From: Brachypodium distachyon
Lineage: Eukaryota; Streptophyta; Magnoliopsida; Poales; Poaceae
Assembly (NCBI RefSeq): GCF_000005505.3
Contig: NC_016135.3
Location: 4,977,501 to 5,041,500, forward strand
Length of the DNA stretch: 64,000 nt
Direction: 5' to 3'
Below are positions 1-11,740 of this stretch, one piece after another. The position numbers and the translations under genes are program-made. Below the pieces are notes generated by a model. That model worked only from the letters and a program-made list of their open reading frames with translations, had not been told where the DNA came from and did not search any database. How positions within the stretch are numbered: the first letter of the stretch is position 1; each line of letters opens with the position of its first letter.

Positions 1-255
1 GGGCCGACATCCCCCCGCGGGTTCCCTGCCACAATGCTAGGAAGCGCTTTCCAACCGCTGCCGCAGGTCAAAAAACGATACTCTCCTCTGCCGCGACAAG
101 GACAATTCCTGCCGGGGCAGGAAATCTGCCGAGTTTCCAGCCCGACCGGACTAACTGTACCCGGTGGGGTTAACACCCGTGGTTTCCTTCAAAATAAGCA
201 CCCAAACAATGCCGCGGGACCGAGAAACGGGCAACCCTTCTGCCGTGGCAGGTTT
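1..255. other. Unassigned GC-rich sequence at left edge
   Basis: This GC-rich stretch carries short repeated CCGC/GGCAG-like words and no convincing coding frame. It lies outside the copia remnant that starts at about 256. Its composition recalls the non-coding part of the gypsy element at the right end of the window, but I see no direct match. It is probably part of another transposable element cut by the window edge. Confidence 0.4.
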
Positions 256-440
256 TATTGGAAAATTAAACAATTTCGAGAATCACAAATTAATGATTAA
301 TTCCATAATATAGATCATGACGAAAGTAGCAACTAGCATATGCATCTCGAATATACTAGAGGTATTCAACAGCACAATCAACAATAGTATAATCTCGCAG
401 ATCATAACTAAACAGTATATCGGATCACGGATTACGTACT
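256..440 (-). repeat. Shortened 3' LTR of copia remnant
   Basis: This segment matches 2995-3180. It is joined directly to the RT coding sequence at a shared CAGTA, so the U3 half of this LTR was lost with most of RT and RNase H. Confidence 0.65.
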
Positions 441-445
441 GGCTT

Positions 446-2957
446 ACAACCGTGGGGTCGTTCAGATAGCTCCCAAGTCCCATTAGAAAGAATACAGTCC
501 ATCTCACTCCGGACAGCTTATTTCCAATCATCTGCATCCGGAGATGCATATGCCTCTGCAATGGTTTTGGAAGTATCCTCCACAAGGTATACAATGAAGT
601 CATCACTGAAGGATTTTGCAATCCTTCGTCGCTTACTCCTGGAAGGAGTTTCATTGTCATCCTTCTCAACATCATCCTCATGATGTTCAGATTCATTATC
701 AGATGTATTAGATTCAGTTATGCTAGACTCAAGTAATATTTCGGAAGAAATTGTAGCAACGCTATGCATATCTTTCATAGGAAAAATATTCTCAAAAAAT
801 GTTGCATCACGAGATTCCATAATAGTATCAACATGCATATCAGGTACCTCGGATTTAACTAGTAAGAATCTATAGCCCACGCTCCGCTGAGCATAGCCTA
901 GAAAGATACAATCCACTGTCTTAGGTCCGAGCTTGCGTTTCTTGGGAATTGGAACGTTGACTTTCGCCAAACATCCCCAAGTGCGCAAGTAAGAAAGTGA
1001 TGGATGTCTTCCAATCGACTCCTCGTAGGGAGTCTTCTCTTTATTTTTGTTTGGAACTTTATTCAGGACATGACATGAAGTCAGTAGCGCCTCCCCCCAT
1101 CATGCCTTAGATAAACCGGCAGTGGCTAACATGGAATTCACCAAGTCAGTCGGCGTGCGGTTTTTCCTCTCGACGACCCCGTTTGATTGGGGAGAATAGG
1201 GAGGCGTGCTCTCATGAATAATACCATGTTCCGCACAAAACTCATCAAATACATTGGAAAAATACTCGCCACCACGATCGGACCTAAAACGTTTGATCTT
1301 TCTCTCCAATTGATTTTCAACTTCAGCTTTATAGATTTTACAGTCGTCTAAAGCCTCATTTTTAGTTCGCAACAAATAAACGTAGCAGAATCTAGTAGCA
1401 TCATCAATTAACGTCATGAAGTATCTCTTTCCACCTTTTGTCAACACACCATTCATCTCACAAAGATCAGAATGTATGAGTTCTAGAGGTGCCAGATTTC
1501 TCTCCTCGGCCGCCGTGTGGGGCTTTCGAGGTTGCTTTGATTGCACACAACTATGGCACTTAAAACCTTTGGCAATGGTGAAAGTAGGAATTAAACTCGT
1601 AGTGGATAGCCGAGACATTAAACTAAAATTAACATGACATAAACGAGAGTGCCAAACACTTGCATCATCATTAACACTGCCACAAATATGGTTCACTGAC
1701 ATGTCACTAAAATCAGAAAGGAAAAAACGGAACAAGCCTCCGCACTCATAGCCTTTACCAATAAATTGTCCATGTTTCGACACAACCACTTTATTAGACT
1801 CTAAAACTACCTTAAAACCATCTCTGCATAAAGGGGAACCGCTAACGAGATTCTTGTTCATGGAGGGGACATGCATCACGTTCCTTAGCCGCACGATCTT
1901 CTCCGAAGTAAACTTCAGATCAACCGTACCAACACCACGAACAGTTGCATGCGACCTGTTCCCCATCAAGACGGTTGAATCCCTTCCATGCTGGTAAGAA
2001 GTAAAGAAAGAGATGTCAGAACATACATGAACATTAGCACCCGTATCAATCCACCAACATGGAGATTGAAACACTAAAAGTACAGTAGGTAAAATACCGT
2101 ACGTGTCAGTGTCGCTAACGGTCACGACGTTCACAGTCTTCTGCCCCTTTTTCCCTCTCCGATCTACACGATCAGGACAGTCTCTAGAAAAGTGGCCGAC
2201 CTCTCCACAGGTGAAACAATTCATCTTGCCTTTGTTTACTTTCTTTTTCTTCTTGAAGGTAGTAGTCTGCGCAGGCTTGTTGTTAACAACAGCGGACTTC
2301 TTCCATTTGTTCTTTCCGTTTCCACGAAAATTCCTCTGTACCGTATTGGCGTTAGGCGGAATATCAGCAGCCTTCTCAGTGGTGTCCTTAGCCCGAGCTT
2401 TCTCTTCAACATCAAGGGAAGCTATCAGTTGTTCAACTGATATCTCATGTCTCTCGTGTTTCAGAGACGTGGCGAAGCTCCTCCATGCAGGATGTAACTT
2501 TGCAATAATGCATCTAGCCACGTACTTGTCGGACAATTCACACTTGAGAGAAGCTTGAGCTCTCTCACAATGATCTATATCTCATGCGCATATTCAACTA
2601 CAGAACGGTTATCCACCATCTTGTAGTCGTTCAGCGACTCCATGGTATACAGTTCACTGCCTGCATCGGTTGCACCGAATTTAGCATCCAGTGCATCCCA
2701 CAGCTCCTTCCCGTCTTCTATGTGCATATACACGTCACAAAGACGGTCAGAAAGAACACTCATAATCCATCCTCTAAAGGCAACATTGGCATCCGGGAAA
2801 TTTTTCTGAGCTTCCTCAGATAAATCTCCCTCTGGTTCGCCGTCTGTCACCCAGAATACTTTCAGAGTTTGCCACCAGAGCATGGCCTTTAATTGCCGTC
2901 TCTTGAAGTACATCCCGGAAAATTTATCCGGCTTCAATGCATCGGCTAAACCCATAG
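446..2957 (-). pseudogene. Ty1-copia gag-pol, truncated and broken
   Basis: Gag begins at about 2957 (MGLADALKPDKFSG). A stop near 2570 separates this from the next block, which starts at about 2536. That block holds a CCHC zinc knuckle (CFTCGEVGHFSRDC), an aspartic protease site (WIDTGA) and an integrase with its DDE residues (HSDLC, RSDRGGEY, VVERKNR). A further break at about 990-1100 is followed by the integrase C-terminus and the start of reverse transcriptase (NGTWEL region). The frame then runs into LTR sequence at about 440, so the RT catalytic YVDD and RNase H are absent. It would have encoded the polyprotein of a copia element; it is not functional now. Confidence 0.85.
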
Positions 2958-2994
2958 TTAAATCAGGAAATTGCCTACTATAAGGTTTTTGGAT

Positions 2995-3860
2995 TGTTGG
3001 AAAATTAAGCAATTTCGAGAATAACAAATTAATGATTAATTTCATAATATAGATCATGACGACGGTAGCAATTGGCATATGCATCTCAAATATACAAGAG
3101 ATATTCAACAGCACAATCAACAATAATATAATCTCGCAGATCATCACTAAACAGTAGATTGGATGACGGATTACGTACTGTCTTGATGAAGATGAAGAAG
3201 CCGCGATGACGATCGAGTTGACTTGACGACGTTCCTGGCGACGAAGACGGCGGCACGTAGCACCGCCCGACTTGGACGGTAGACGACCCGTGATGATGGA
3301 AGCGATCAGTCGCGCGGAGTGTTTCCCAAAAACCTTATTCGCCCTCTCCCGTACAGGATCGCAAAGGCGAAAGGTTCCGGAAACCTGCTCTCCCGATCGC
3401 TGGTGCACGCCGGCGCTCAGGATGGAGTAGACTACGACGACGGCGCAAAAGCGAGAGACAGGCAAACCCTAGCGCGGTTGTTTTGCGTACCGATCGGAGG
3501 GACGGGGCGGCTGTATATATAGTCACGCAGGTATAGGTCGGTTCGGTTTAGGAAACCTGAACTGACTCCACAAAATCTGCACGCGTCCGTAACAGATTCC
3601 AAAAATACCTCGCGCGCGTGACAAAAAGATAAGAGGCCCGGCCCCGCACCGTCCCGACCTGGCACGGCTCGAAATCGATCCACGAAACGCGGGCGCGCGC
3701 ACCGAGGCGAGGCGAGGCGAGCGGAGGAGGAGGGGGAGGAGCGCGCGTGGGGATTTCCCTTGCTCACTTGTTCAATAGGTGAGAAGCAACATCCCTTATA
3801 TGTTGGTCTCACTCACTCTAAACTAGCAAGGTGGGACTATTCCCATTCCCACTCTCCTCA
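2995..3860 (-). repeat. 5' LTR of copia remnant
   Basis: The 2995-3180 part is repeated at about 256-440 with roughly 90% similarity, which marks it as the R-U5 end of an LTR ending in CAACA. The outer part (3181-3860) has no partner in the window because the 3' LTR is shortened. A TATA box lies at 3513-3521 on the minus strand. The outer boundary is an estimate. Confidence 0.65.
3513..3521 (-). promoter_or_regulatory. TATA box in copia LTR
   Basis: The minus strand reads CTATATATACAG, about 530 bases before the LTR end, in the place expected for the U3 promoter of the element. Confidence 0.5.
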
Positions 3861-3866
3861 TCCCAC

Positions 3867-3957
3867 TTCATGAATGGGCCTTTGTGATTTTTCAGAATTT
3901 ATTAAAATTGGGTTTGACCTGATCAGGCATTTGTGTTCATGAATGGGCCTTTGTGAT
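3867..3957. repeat. 22-bp direct repeat pair
   Basis: An exact 22-base sequence at 3867-3888 (containing GAATGGGCCTTTGTG) recurs at 3936-3957, 47 bases apart, just outside the copia LTR. No function can be assigned. Confidence 0.6.
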
Positions 3958-5377
3958 AACATGGTAAGTAGGAGCGGACAAATTGGCAAGTTGTCATAGT
4001 TTATGTGACAAACAGACACTATTAACCCGGCAAGTAGGTGTAGCCGGTACATATGACCGGAAACATTGCCAAATAGTTATTGATAAATACAAGTAGACAC
4101 AATCAAACTGTCAGTCAAGCTTAGATAAACCGACAAATAGACACAGATAATCGACAAGTTTAACTTGGTGATATGTGAAAGTGACGCTGCATTTTTTAGC
4201 AACGTATCAAAATAAACACTAAATGCTCACTTCCATAAATAAAAAAGGGCCAAGTGAAGTACAGCCAAAAGCACGGGAGGTTGCAAAAATTCAAAATCAA
4301 ATGTTGTTGCTTCCTTATCCGGGCCGGTTGCTTCCTTGCCGTGGCTGGGGCATCGTAGGAGCTGACCCACGGCAGTACGTGGTACGTGGCCTGGCGGAGA
4401 GGCACTGGGAAGGCTAGCGGGGCGTTCGCGTGGGCAGGCGCCGTTGCCGATCGTTTTGTGGGGCACGCCGCTGCGTAGTCCACTCCTTGATTCATACGGT
4501 GAATTCGACGGATCACAGGAGGACGTATTTTTCAGAACAATAGATGGTGAACTCGAAATTAAGTTGATCTTGCCTGTGTCTGCTACTCTGCTCACTGCTC
4601 TATATGAAGGGCACTGTTCGCTCGGTGCGGAACTTAATTTGCGACGCCAAGGGACGTTTGAGATGAAATTTGGTCTGCAAAACTTCTTAGGATCTCAGAG
4701 CCTGCGAAAAGCTCGCCGTTCTCGAGTCGAGCCTGAGGGCTCTCGGCCCGAGCTTTTTGTGAGCTCGGTCAACATCGGGCAGCTCGACGAGCTTGCGGCG
4801 GCAAGTCACTGCCACGTGGGTCCAGCAGCGGCAGATCGAGGCTGCAGGAGGACGGGGCAGTAGCAGGATCCGGCTGCCGCCTGCCGGCACAGGGGAGGAA
4901 GAGGGGCACCATTGAGCTCATGGAGAGGAACAGGACGTCTCGCCATCGTCGCTGCGGGCGGCCGGGCCGGAGATGCTGCAGCTTGGCGCAAGGCGAGGCC
5001 TGCCATAGGGCCATAGGGGATGGCTGGACACGCGCGGGGCAGTGGATTGGATAAGGAGAAGTTGCGAGCGCCCGGTGGCCGGTGGACGGCGGTCGGCAGC
5101 AATCGCTATCGCTGCTTCTGAATTCTCATGCCTTATGCACGGCTGATGGGCTGAAACAGAGAGACACAGAGAGAATTGGGACAAATTAATATAGTGTGAA
5201 TCTGAAGAGTGGGTGGGCTGTATACGAGCTTTAGGCTCGCCGAGCAGCTCGGGCTGAGGCTGGGCCCAGCTCGGACACCAAACGAGCCCAAAAGGCTGAC
5301 TCGGTTCGGCCTTTCAATTCCGCATTGCGCCGAGCATAAGCTTTACCGAGCGATATAAATTGAACTCGATTTAAAAA
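3958..5377. other. Non-coding stretch
   Basis: About 1.4 kb with no supported gene. The 4690-5340 part is GC-rich and contains many GAGCTCG/CTCGGC words. Open frames there overlap on both strands and show no domain or codon pattern I recognise. Confidence 0.4.
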
Positions 5378-5918
5378 AAAAAATTGCACCACTGGCACAG
5401 TAACTTTAGAGATGAAAGCAGTTTAATCCAACATGTTGCGAAATGAACAAAACTAGTCCTATAAATTGAGATTCGGATTGCTTAAAGATCCAAACCAATC
5501 AGGCGTTACCACCTGTCATGTGTTTTTTGAAAAAAAACCTCCTGCGATTATTGCGCATCCCACTCACCTCCTGAGACGTGGCCCTCCCCGCTCCAGGAAC
5601 TCTCCCTCGCCGCCAAATCCTTCACCAGCGCCCTCCCTGCCGCGCTCTTCAGCCTCGCGGGACTCCGGAAGCTCTCCTTCGCCTCCAATGGCCTCACCGG
5701 TCGGCGTGTGTACAAATTTTTCTTGTATAGGGTTTTTTTGTTTGCAAAATTTCCACGGCCCGACGGCACTCCATCTAGCTGCCACGTGTCCAGTTCGGAA
5801 GAGTTAGACTAAAATGCTCCCGATTCGCAATTTCTGGGACTAATTTTCTTCATTTTGCAACTTGTTGGACTAAACTGCTCCCACCTCTCAAATTGTTGGG
5901 CCACTGGTGCAATTACCT
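5378..5918. mobile_element. Pack-MULE-like element with long TIRs
   Basis: The left arm (about 5378-5482) and the reverse complement of the right arm (about 5812-5918) match over roughly 100 bases at about 75-80%, starting AATTGCACCACTGG on the left and AATTGCACCAGTGG on the right. The right end reads GAGGTAATTGCACC outward in, which resembles Mutator-type ends. No transposase is present; the inside carries part of an LRR gene. Mutator-like elements that pick up host gene pieces are known in grasses as Pack-MULEs. A 9-bp target duplication could not be confirmed by eye. Confidence 0.7.
5579..5701 (+). pseudogene. Captured LRR-gene fragment
   Basis: This stretch reads as about 41 residues including LQELSLAAKSF and LRKLSFASNGLTG, spaced about one leucine-rich repeat apart (L..L.L....F...LP..L..L..L..L.......L.G). 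That is the plant-type extracellular LRR of receptor kinases. Upstream and downstream the frame has no related sequence. It lies wholly between the two TIRs of the Pack-MULE-like element. It is a gene piece, not a gene; the donor cannot be named. Confidence 0.65.
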
Positions 5919-6017
5919 CATCTCAAAAGCTCAACTAGAACGTCCATACTGACACCATCTTAACTCAGGGGATTGAGTTCTTCCCAAAATATTCCAAGTC
6001 GGGGAGTTAATTTTAAA

Positions 6018-6094
6018 TACTTCCTCCGTTCCAAATTAATTGGCGTGGATTTGTATAAGAATACACGTCAGTTAATTCGGGACGGAGAAAGTAC
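6018..6094. mobile_element. Stowaway-like MITE
   Basis: A short foldback with terminal CTTCCTCCGTTCC and its inverted match GGGACGGAGAAAG, flanked by TA on both sides (TA is the Stowaway target). About 76 bp, non-coding. Confidence 0.75.
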
Positions 6095-6238
6095 TACCAC
6101 GACGTGCGGTGGTAGAAAGTTATTCCTTAGCTTGGGCCTTGAGCTAATATAGAAAATAATCTGCCAATTGGCACGCCATCACCAATTGCAAATTAATAGA
6201 CAGTACTAACCAAGTGTCAACTTTCACGACCAATATAA

Positions 6239-6344
6239 TACCTCCATTTCATATTAAATGACTCAAATTTGCCCAAATATGAATGTATGTATGTCTAAAA
6301 AGCGTCTAGATACATTTAATAGAAAATCACTTAATATGAGACGG
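6239..6344. mobile_element. Stowaway-like MITE abutting gypsy LTR
   Basis: The left end CCTCCATTTCATATTAA pairs with TTAATATGAGACGG at the right end. The right end stops a few bases early where the gypsy LTR begins at 6345, so the LTR element may have entered the MITE tip. Confidence 0.65.
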
Positions 6345-6905
6345 TGATAAGGGGTGGTCCGATCTTCTTAGAGAGCAACGAGGATAACTTGTATGTTTCT
6401 ACAAATCTTCCGGCTGTTCACCCATCGCTGCACGACGAACTTGCAACCCAATAGAAATTCACAACACCACACACTTGCGCAGTAGTCCGCCGACCACAAG
6501 CGGTTTCGCAATCTTCCAATTCCCAGCGGAACAACAGATTACGCTCGAACTTTCAGTAGATAAACACCCTAGCGAAACGAATATGGTGTAGGTAAAATTC
6601 CTGATCGAAACAAAGAGAAATTATATACTTTCAGATGAATGCTTAGAGCAATTCAACAAAAGGTTATGAATAAGCTAAAACGTGGTCTAACTCTAACCCT
6701 AAGCGTACCCCTTATATATATAGGCGGGGGACAGCCAAACACACAAACGGACTTAGATTCAAACTAGGTTCGACTCAAACTCATACAACCAATCCGAATA
6801 GGACTTCGCATAAACAAGGACTCGCAGGTCCGGGCGCCCCTTAGACGTGTCGGGCTCATCGTAGGCTGTCCTGGTGCGCCTCATACTCGTACTCAACTTG
6901 TGGTG
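6345..6905 (-). repeat. 3' LTR of gypsy element
   Basis: It starts TGATAAGGGGTGG on the plus strand and matches 12895-13448 with about 92-95% similarity. A minus-strand TATA-like run lies near 6712-6722. It may extend a little to the right of 6905. Confidence 0.75.
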
Positions 6906-7129
6906 GGCAGATCATTCTTGTCGTTGGCTGCCCCTTGCACATAAGTTGCTCCTCTAGTGTTTTGTATCCTCCATCTTCATTTGTGGTGCGCTTGCCTCCC
7001 TCTCCTCCCTCGCGCATATCTTGATGTTGGATAACAGCACATGATGATCCTCGCACGTGTCCTCCTCTCCTCCACGCTCCACGGTTGCCTCAGTCTCAAA
7101 CCTGATTACATAAAGATACAAAGACTTAG

Positions 7130-10020
7130 TTAATATAAATTCTCATCAATATAAACATTAGGTGCAGATAGGAGTGAATTCACCTGTTGTTCTAATAACT
7201 TGGCACGTGCTCGTGTAATTGGCCTAATGCATAGATCATTGGGTTTGTCTTGAACAACAAGATCATCATTAGGCAAAGATGACAAAGGACTAGGGATGCC
7301 CTCCAAGGTCTTCTCCATCATATGGCGTCAAATCAGCAACGTTGAACGAATTACTCACACCAAACTTATCGGTTGGAAGATCTATCTTGTAAGCATTATC
7401 ATTGATCTTGGCAAGCACCTTGTATGGTCCATCTCCTCGTGGCTGCAACTTTGACTTACGTTGTTCATGAAATCTATCCTTGCGAAAATGAACCCATACC
7501 AGATCACTGGGCTGAAAGAGCACTTTTTTCGCTTTGTATTGAGACGTGCAGCATTGTACTTGCCCTTCTTCTCTATTGTTTCTTTAGTTTTCTCATGTAT
7601 CTTCCGAACAAAATCAGCACACTTGGACGCCTCCATATTCACAAGCTCTTGACTTGGAAGTGGCAGCAAATCAAGTGGCGTAATGGGTTTGAAACCATAT
7701 ACCACCTCAAATGGACAAAGCTGCGTTGTTGAATGTACCGCCCTGTTATATGCAAATTCCACATGCGGCAAACACTCCTCCCATGCACGCAGGTTCTTCT
7801 TGATCATTGATCGCAGCAATGTTGAAAGTGTGTGATTCACCACCTCCGTTTGGCCATTGGTTTGGGGATGACAAGTAGTGCTGAACAGCAACTTCGTTCC
7901 TAGCTTTCCCCAAAGCGTCTTCGAAAAGTAGCTCATGAACTTCACGTCACTATCAGAAACAATCGTCCTTGGTACTTCATGCAATCTCACGATGTCCCTG
8001 AAAAACAGATTAGCAATATGTGACGCATCGTCGCTCTTGTGGCAGGAACTAAAATGCGCCACCTTAGAAAAACGATCCACTACCACAAATATAGAATCAT
8101 GTCCTCTCCTGGTCCTAAGCAATCCCAACACAAAATCCATGCTAATATCTTCCCGTGGAACACTAGGGGCAGGAAGAGGGGTATACAAACCGTGAGGCTT
8201 CAGCTTGGACTTCGCCTTATGACAAGTAATACACCTTTTGACAAACCTGTCCACATCACGCCTCATCTTTGGCCAATAAAAATTCTCATTGAGCATAAGA
8301 AAAGTCTTTTCACGTCCAAAGTGACCCATCAAGCCGCCGGCATGTGATTCCTGCAGCAATAACAAACGCACGGACGACTCGGGTACACAAAGTTTGTTAG
8401 CTCGAAACAAAAACCCATCATGTATGTGAAACTTATCCCATCCTTTCCCATCCTTACAAAGATTATAAGGTGTAGCAAAGTCACGATCAGAAGTATATAA
8501 ATCACGTAAACTCTCTAATCCAGGAACTTTAACATCTAATTGATTCAAAAGCACAATTTTCCTAGAAAGAGCATCAGCAACCACGTTTTCTTTACCCTTT
8601 TTTATGCTTAATAATGTAAGGAAAAGATTCAATAAATTCCACCCACTTAGCATGTCATCGGTTCAACTTAGCTTGACCTTTCAAATACTTTAAAGCCTCA
8701 TGATCAGAATGTATAATGAACTCTTTAGGACATAAATAATATTGCCAAACCTCAAGAACACGAACAAGAGCATATAATTCTTTGTCATAAATAGGATAGT
8801 TCAATTGTGCACCATTCAATTTCTCACTAAAATATGCAATCGGACGACCTTCTTCATCAAAACACCACCAATACCTATTCCACTAGCATCACACTCAATC
8901 TCAAATTGTTTAGCGAAATTAGGTAAAACAAGCAAAGGTGCAGCAGTTAAACGATTCTTCAATTCATCAAAAGCATTATCTTGGGCTAGTCCCCAAACAA
9001 AATCAACGCCCTTTTTAGTTCATTCAATGGGGCAGCAATGGTGCTGAAATCTTTCACAAAGCGTCTATAAAAACCAGCAAGGCCATGAAAACTTCCAACT
9101 TGACTAACATTGACAGGAGTATGCCAATTGTTAATTGCTTCAATTTTAGATTCATCAACCTCAACCCCATGGACAGAAACAACATAACCCAAGAAAATGA
9201 CCCTATCTTTGCAAAATGTGCACTTTTCCATGTTACCAAATAATTTAGCATCATGCAACACTTGCAAGACTTGTCTAATATGATCAACATGTTCAGATTC
9301 GGTGCGGCTGTAAATAAGTATATCATCAAAATACACAAACACAAATTTCCCTATGAAATGCCTTAAAACATGATTCATCAAACGCATGAAAGTATTAGGT
9401 GCATCAGTTAACCCAAAAGGCATGACTAACCACTCATATAGACCGAATTTAGTTTTGAAGGCTGTTTTCCACTCATCCCCTTCTTTCATCCTAATTTCAT
9501 GGTATCCGGTACGCAAATCAATTTTAGAGAATATAGCGGCACCACTCAACTCGTCTAAAATATCTTCTAAACGCGGAATAGGATGACGATATCGAATAGT
9601 GATGTTATAAATCGCTCTACAATCTACACACATGCGCCAAGTACTATCTTTCTTAGCAACTAAAATAACAGGAACAACACAAGGACTTAAACTTACGCAA
9701 ATATAACCTTTATCGAGAAGCGCTTGTACTTGTTTCTGAATTTCCTTCGTCTCATCGGGGTTCGTACGGTATGGTGGACGATTGGGCAGCGACGCTCCTG
9801 GAATCAAGTCAATTTGATGCTCAATCCCTCTCAACGGTGGCAAACCAGCAGGGATTTCATCCGGAAACACATCGCTGAATTCCTGCAAAACATGAAAAAC
9901 ACTAATAGGCAGCGGGGTTATCTCGTTAGTAGAAAGAAGGACACCTTTGCACATAAGCACAAAAGGCTCCAAAGTAGGATCCTCATTGAACTCTCTCAAA
10001 TCTGATTTGGTGGCTAGCAT
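7130..10020 (-). pseudogene. Ty3-gypsy pol (RT, RNase H, integrase)
   Basis: Reverse transcriptase lies at 10020-8986 with KIDLRTGYHEIRM and the catalytic YFDD box (VYFDDILIYS). The frame breaks at about 8986, and RNase H at 8985-8654 is in pieces. Integrase occupies 8653-7382: an HHCC finger (CITCHKAKSK region), a DDE core (SMDF, SDSDVKF, TEVV) and HPQTNGQTE. The C-terminal domain continues in another frame at 7523-7290 (LVWVHFRK, FNVADLTPYD), and a TRARAK-type tail ends near 7130. No single frame covers the protein, so this copy is dead. Confidence 0.85.
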
Positions 10021-10458
10021 TACTAAGGAATTCTCTCCCTCACCGTTCTATTTACCACTCAAATTTGGCTTGTGGCACTCTCTCACCGAAAGTGGAGTCG
10101 CTCGCCTATCTAATCTCTCACGCTCATTCTCACGATTTACTTCAACTTTCTACCGTGATTCATTAACAATCTGTTGTGGTGTTATCAGACGCAATATCAC
10201 CTATTTGCCATGCCAATGGAGACTATAAGTGTTAGCTCTCCCATTGTGACGAACATCTCTATCGGATTGCCACGGGCGTCCCAACAGCAAATGACACACG
10301 GTCATTGGAACCACATCACACTCAACGGTGTCCTTATATGGTCCAGTCTAAAACTCAACACCCACCATGTGGCTAATCTTCCTGAAAAACAGATTCAGGA
10401 TCAACCTCATCACCGGACTCATATTCACCTGTTTCTTCATTCACAAGCATAATCCTCT

Positions 10459-11740
10459 TATTGGGGCAATCTCGCTGGATATGGCCTCGTCCGCCGCAGG
10501 TATGGCAAATGATATCCCTGTTACGGGCGGAAGAATTAGAGGACGACGCAGAACTAGCACCGGGCTACACCGGCTTCTTGGCATTAGAAACAGCAGCCTC
10601 GGGCTTGCTATTGAAGGTGCCACGTGACCCGTATGTCGTACTAGGGCTAGACACGCTGCTCGCTGTCCGTGGTGTAAAACGACCCTTGGCAGCGGTAGTT
10701 CGTGCAGCAAACTTCGCATCCTCCGCCAACTGAGCCTCTGCTTCACGTGCTTGATGCAGCAACTTCGTGATATCATGGTATTGGTAATGCCGGACAATGC
10801 GCTTGACATTGAAGTTCAGACCAGAGAGGAAACGCTGCATGGTTTGTTCGGCATCTTCATGCACGCGGGCACGCTGTATAATAAGCTCCATCTCCTGATG
10901 ATAGTCATCCACGGACTTGGTACCTTGCTTCAAATTCTACAACTTATCATAAAGAGAACGGATGTAGTTGCGTGGAATAAAACGCTCACGCATCTCTCGC
11001 TTCATGGACAACCAAGTAACAGTAGCGGGCAATCCTTTCTCTTCTCGTGTTTGCACAAGGTTCTCCCACCATAGCAAAGCATAACCATCAAATTCAGAGG
11101 ACGCCAACTTGATTTTTTTATCTTCGGTGTACTCATGCATGCGCCATAACTTTTCAACCTTCAGCTCCCAATTGAGATACTCTTCAACATCATTGGAGCC
11201 TTCAAACTTTGGAATTGTAAACTTGGGCCTGCCCAAGCCATCATCATCACGTTGGTGTGGCTGCCGGAAATCACCGTCAACATCACGATGAGCAAATCCA
11301 CGACCATGCGGACCACCACCACGACCACCCATCCCGCGACCATTTGGAATGTCATGGTGCACTCGGCGATCACGATTGCCTTGCTGAAACCGTTCACGTC
11401 GACCGCCATCATCCTCACGATGTGCCTCCTCACGACCATGGACACTCTCGGCATCACCTTGCAACCCTTCCAAAGTGGTTTGAATAGCACCAATGGAACG
11501 CTATAGCGCGTCAACTGACTGCTGCAACACGGTGATAGATTGATGCGTGTCAGTCACGGTCTTCACGGTATTTTCCACTTTCAGCTCCATGTTCTGCACT
11601 TGCTCTGCGAGGGGATCAATTGGCCGAGTTGACGCTGAAAGTGCATATGAAGCGCTCATATTGATAGAACTGCACCGGGGCTGTAGGATCTTGCTTCTTC
11701 TCCACATCATACTGATCAGCGTTTCTAGACATGGTAGACA
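10459..11740 (-). pseudogene. Ty3-gypsy gag
   Basis: The N-terminal part (about 11740-11501) has a short heptad-like stretch (AEQVQNMELKVENTVKTV). An in-frame stop at about 11500 leads to the main gag block at 11473-10937 (KFTIPKFEGSND, WWENLV). A second stop at 10937 and further sequence follow, down to a CCHC zinc knuckle (CHTCGGRGHIQRDC) at about 10505-10463. The protease that should follow is not readable between 10458 and 10021. It would have encoded the capsid/nucleocapsid protein. Confidence 0.75.

Larger units (their letters stand above)
256..3860 (-). mobile_element. Ty1-copia retrotransposon remnant
   Basis: Read on the minus strand, the order is LTR (about 3860-2995), gag, protease, integrase, the first part of reverse transcriptase, then a shortened copy of the LTR end (about 440-256). 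Integrase before reverse transcriptase is the Ty1-copia order. Most of RT and all of RNase H are missing. No tRNA-Met type primer site is seen directly after the left LTR. The outer LTR start near 3860 is approximate and no TSD was identified. The element cannot move by itself. Confidence 0.85.

Noticed and set aside
2979..3180. GT-AG intron in the leader of the copia element
   Set aside because: The segment begins GTACGTAA and is followed by an AG, so an intron was considered. A copy of the same segment at 256-440 lies at the other end of the element and both end at CCAA(C/T)A, which is better explained as LTR.
4196..5184. Several overlapping frames of 70-140 residues near 4.2-5.2 kb
   Set aside because: Overlap on both strands, no domain, no splice or promoter context that favours any of them.
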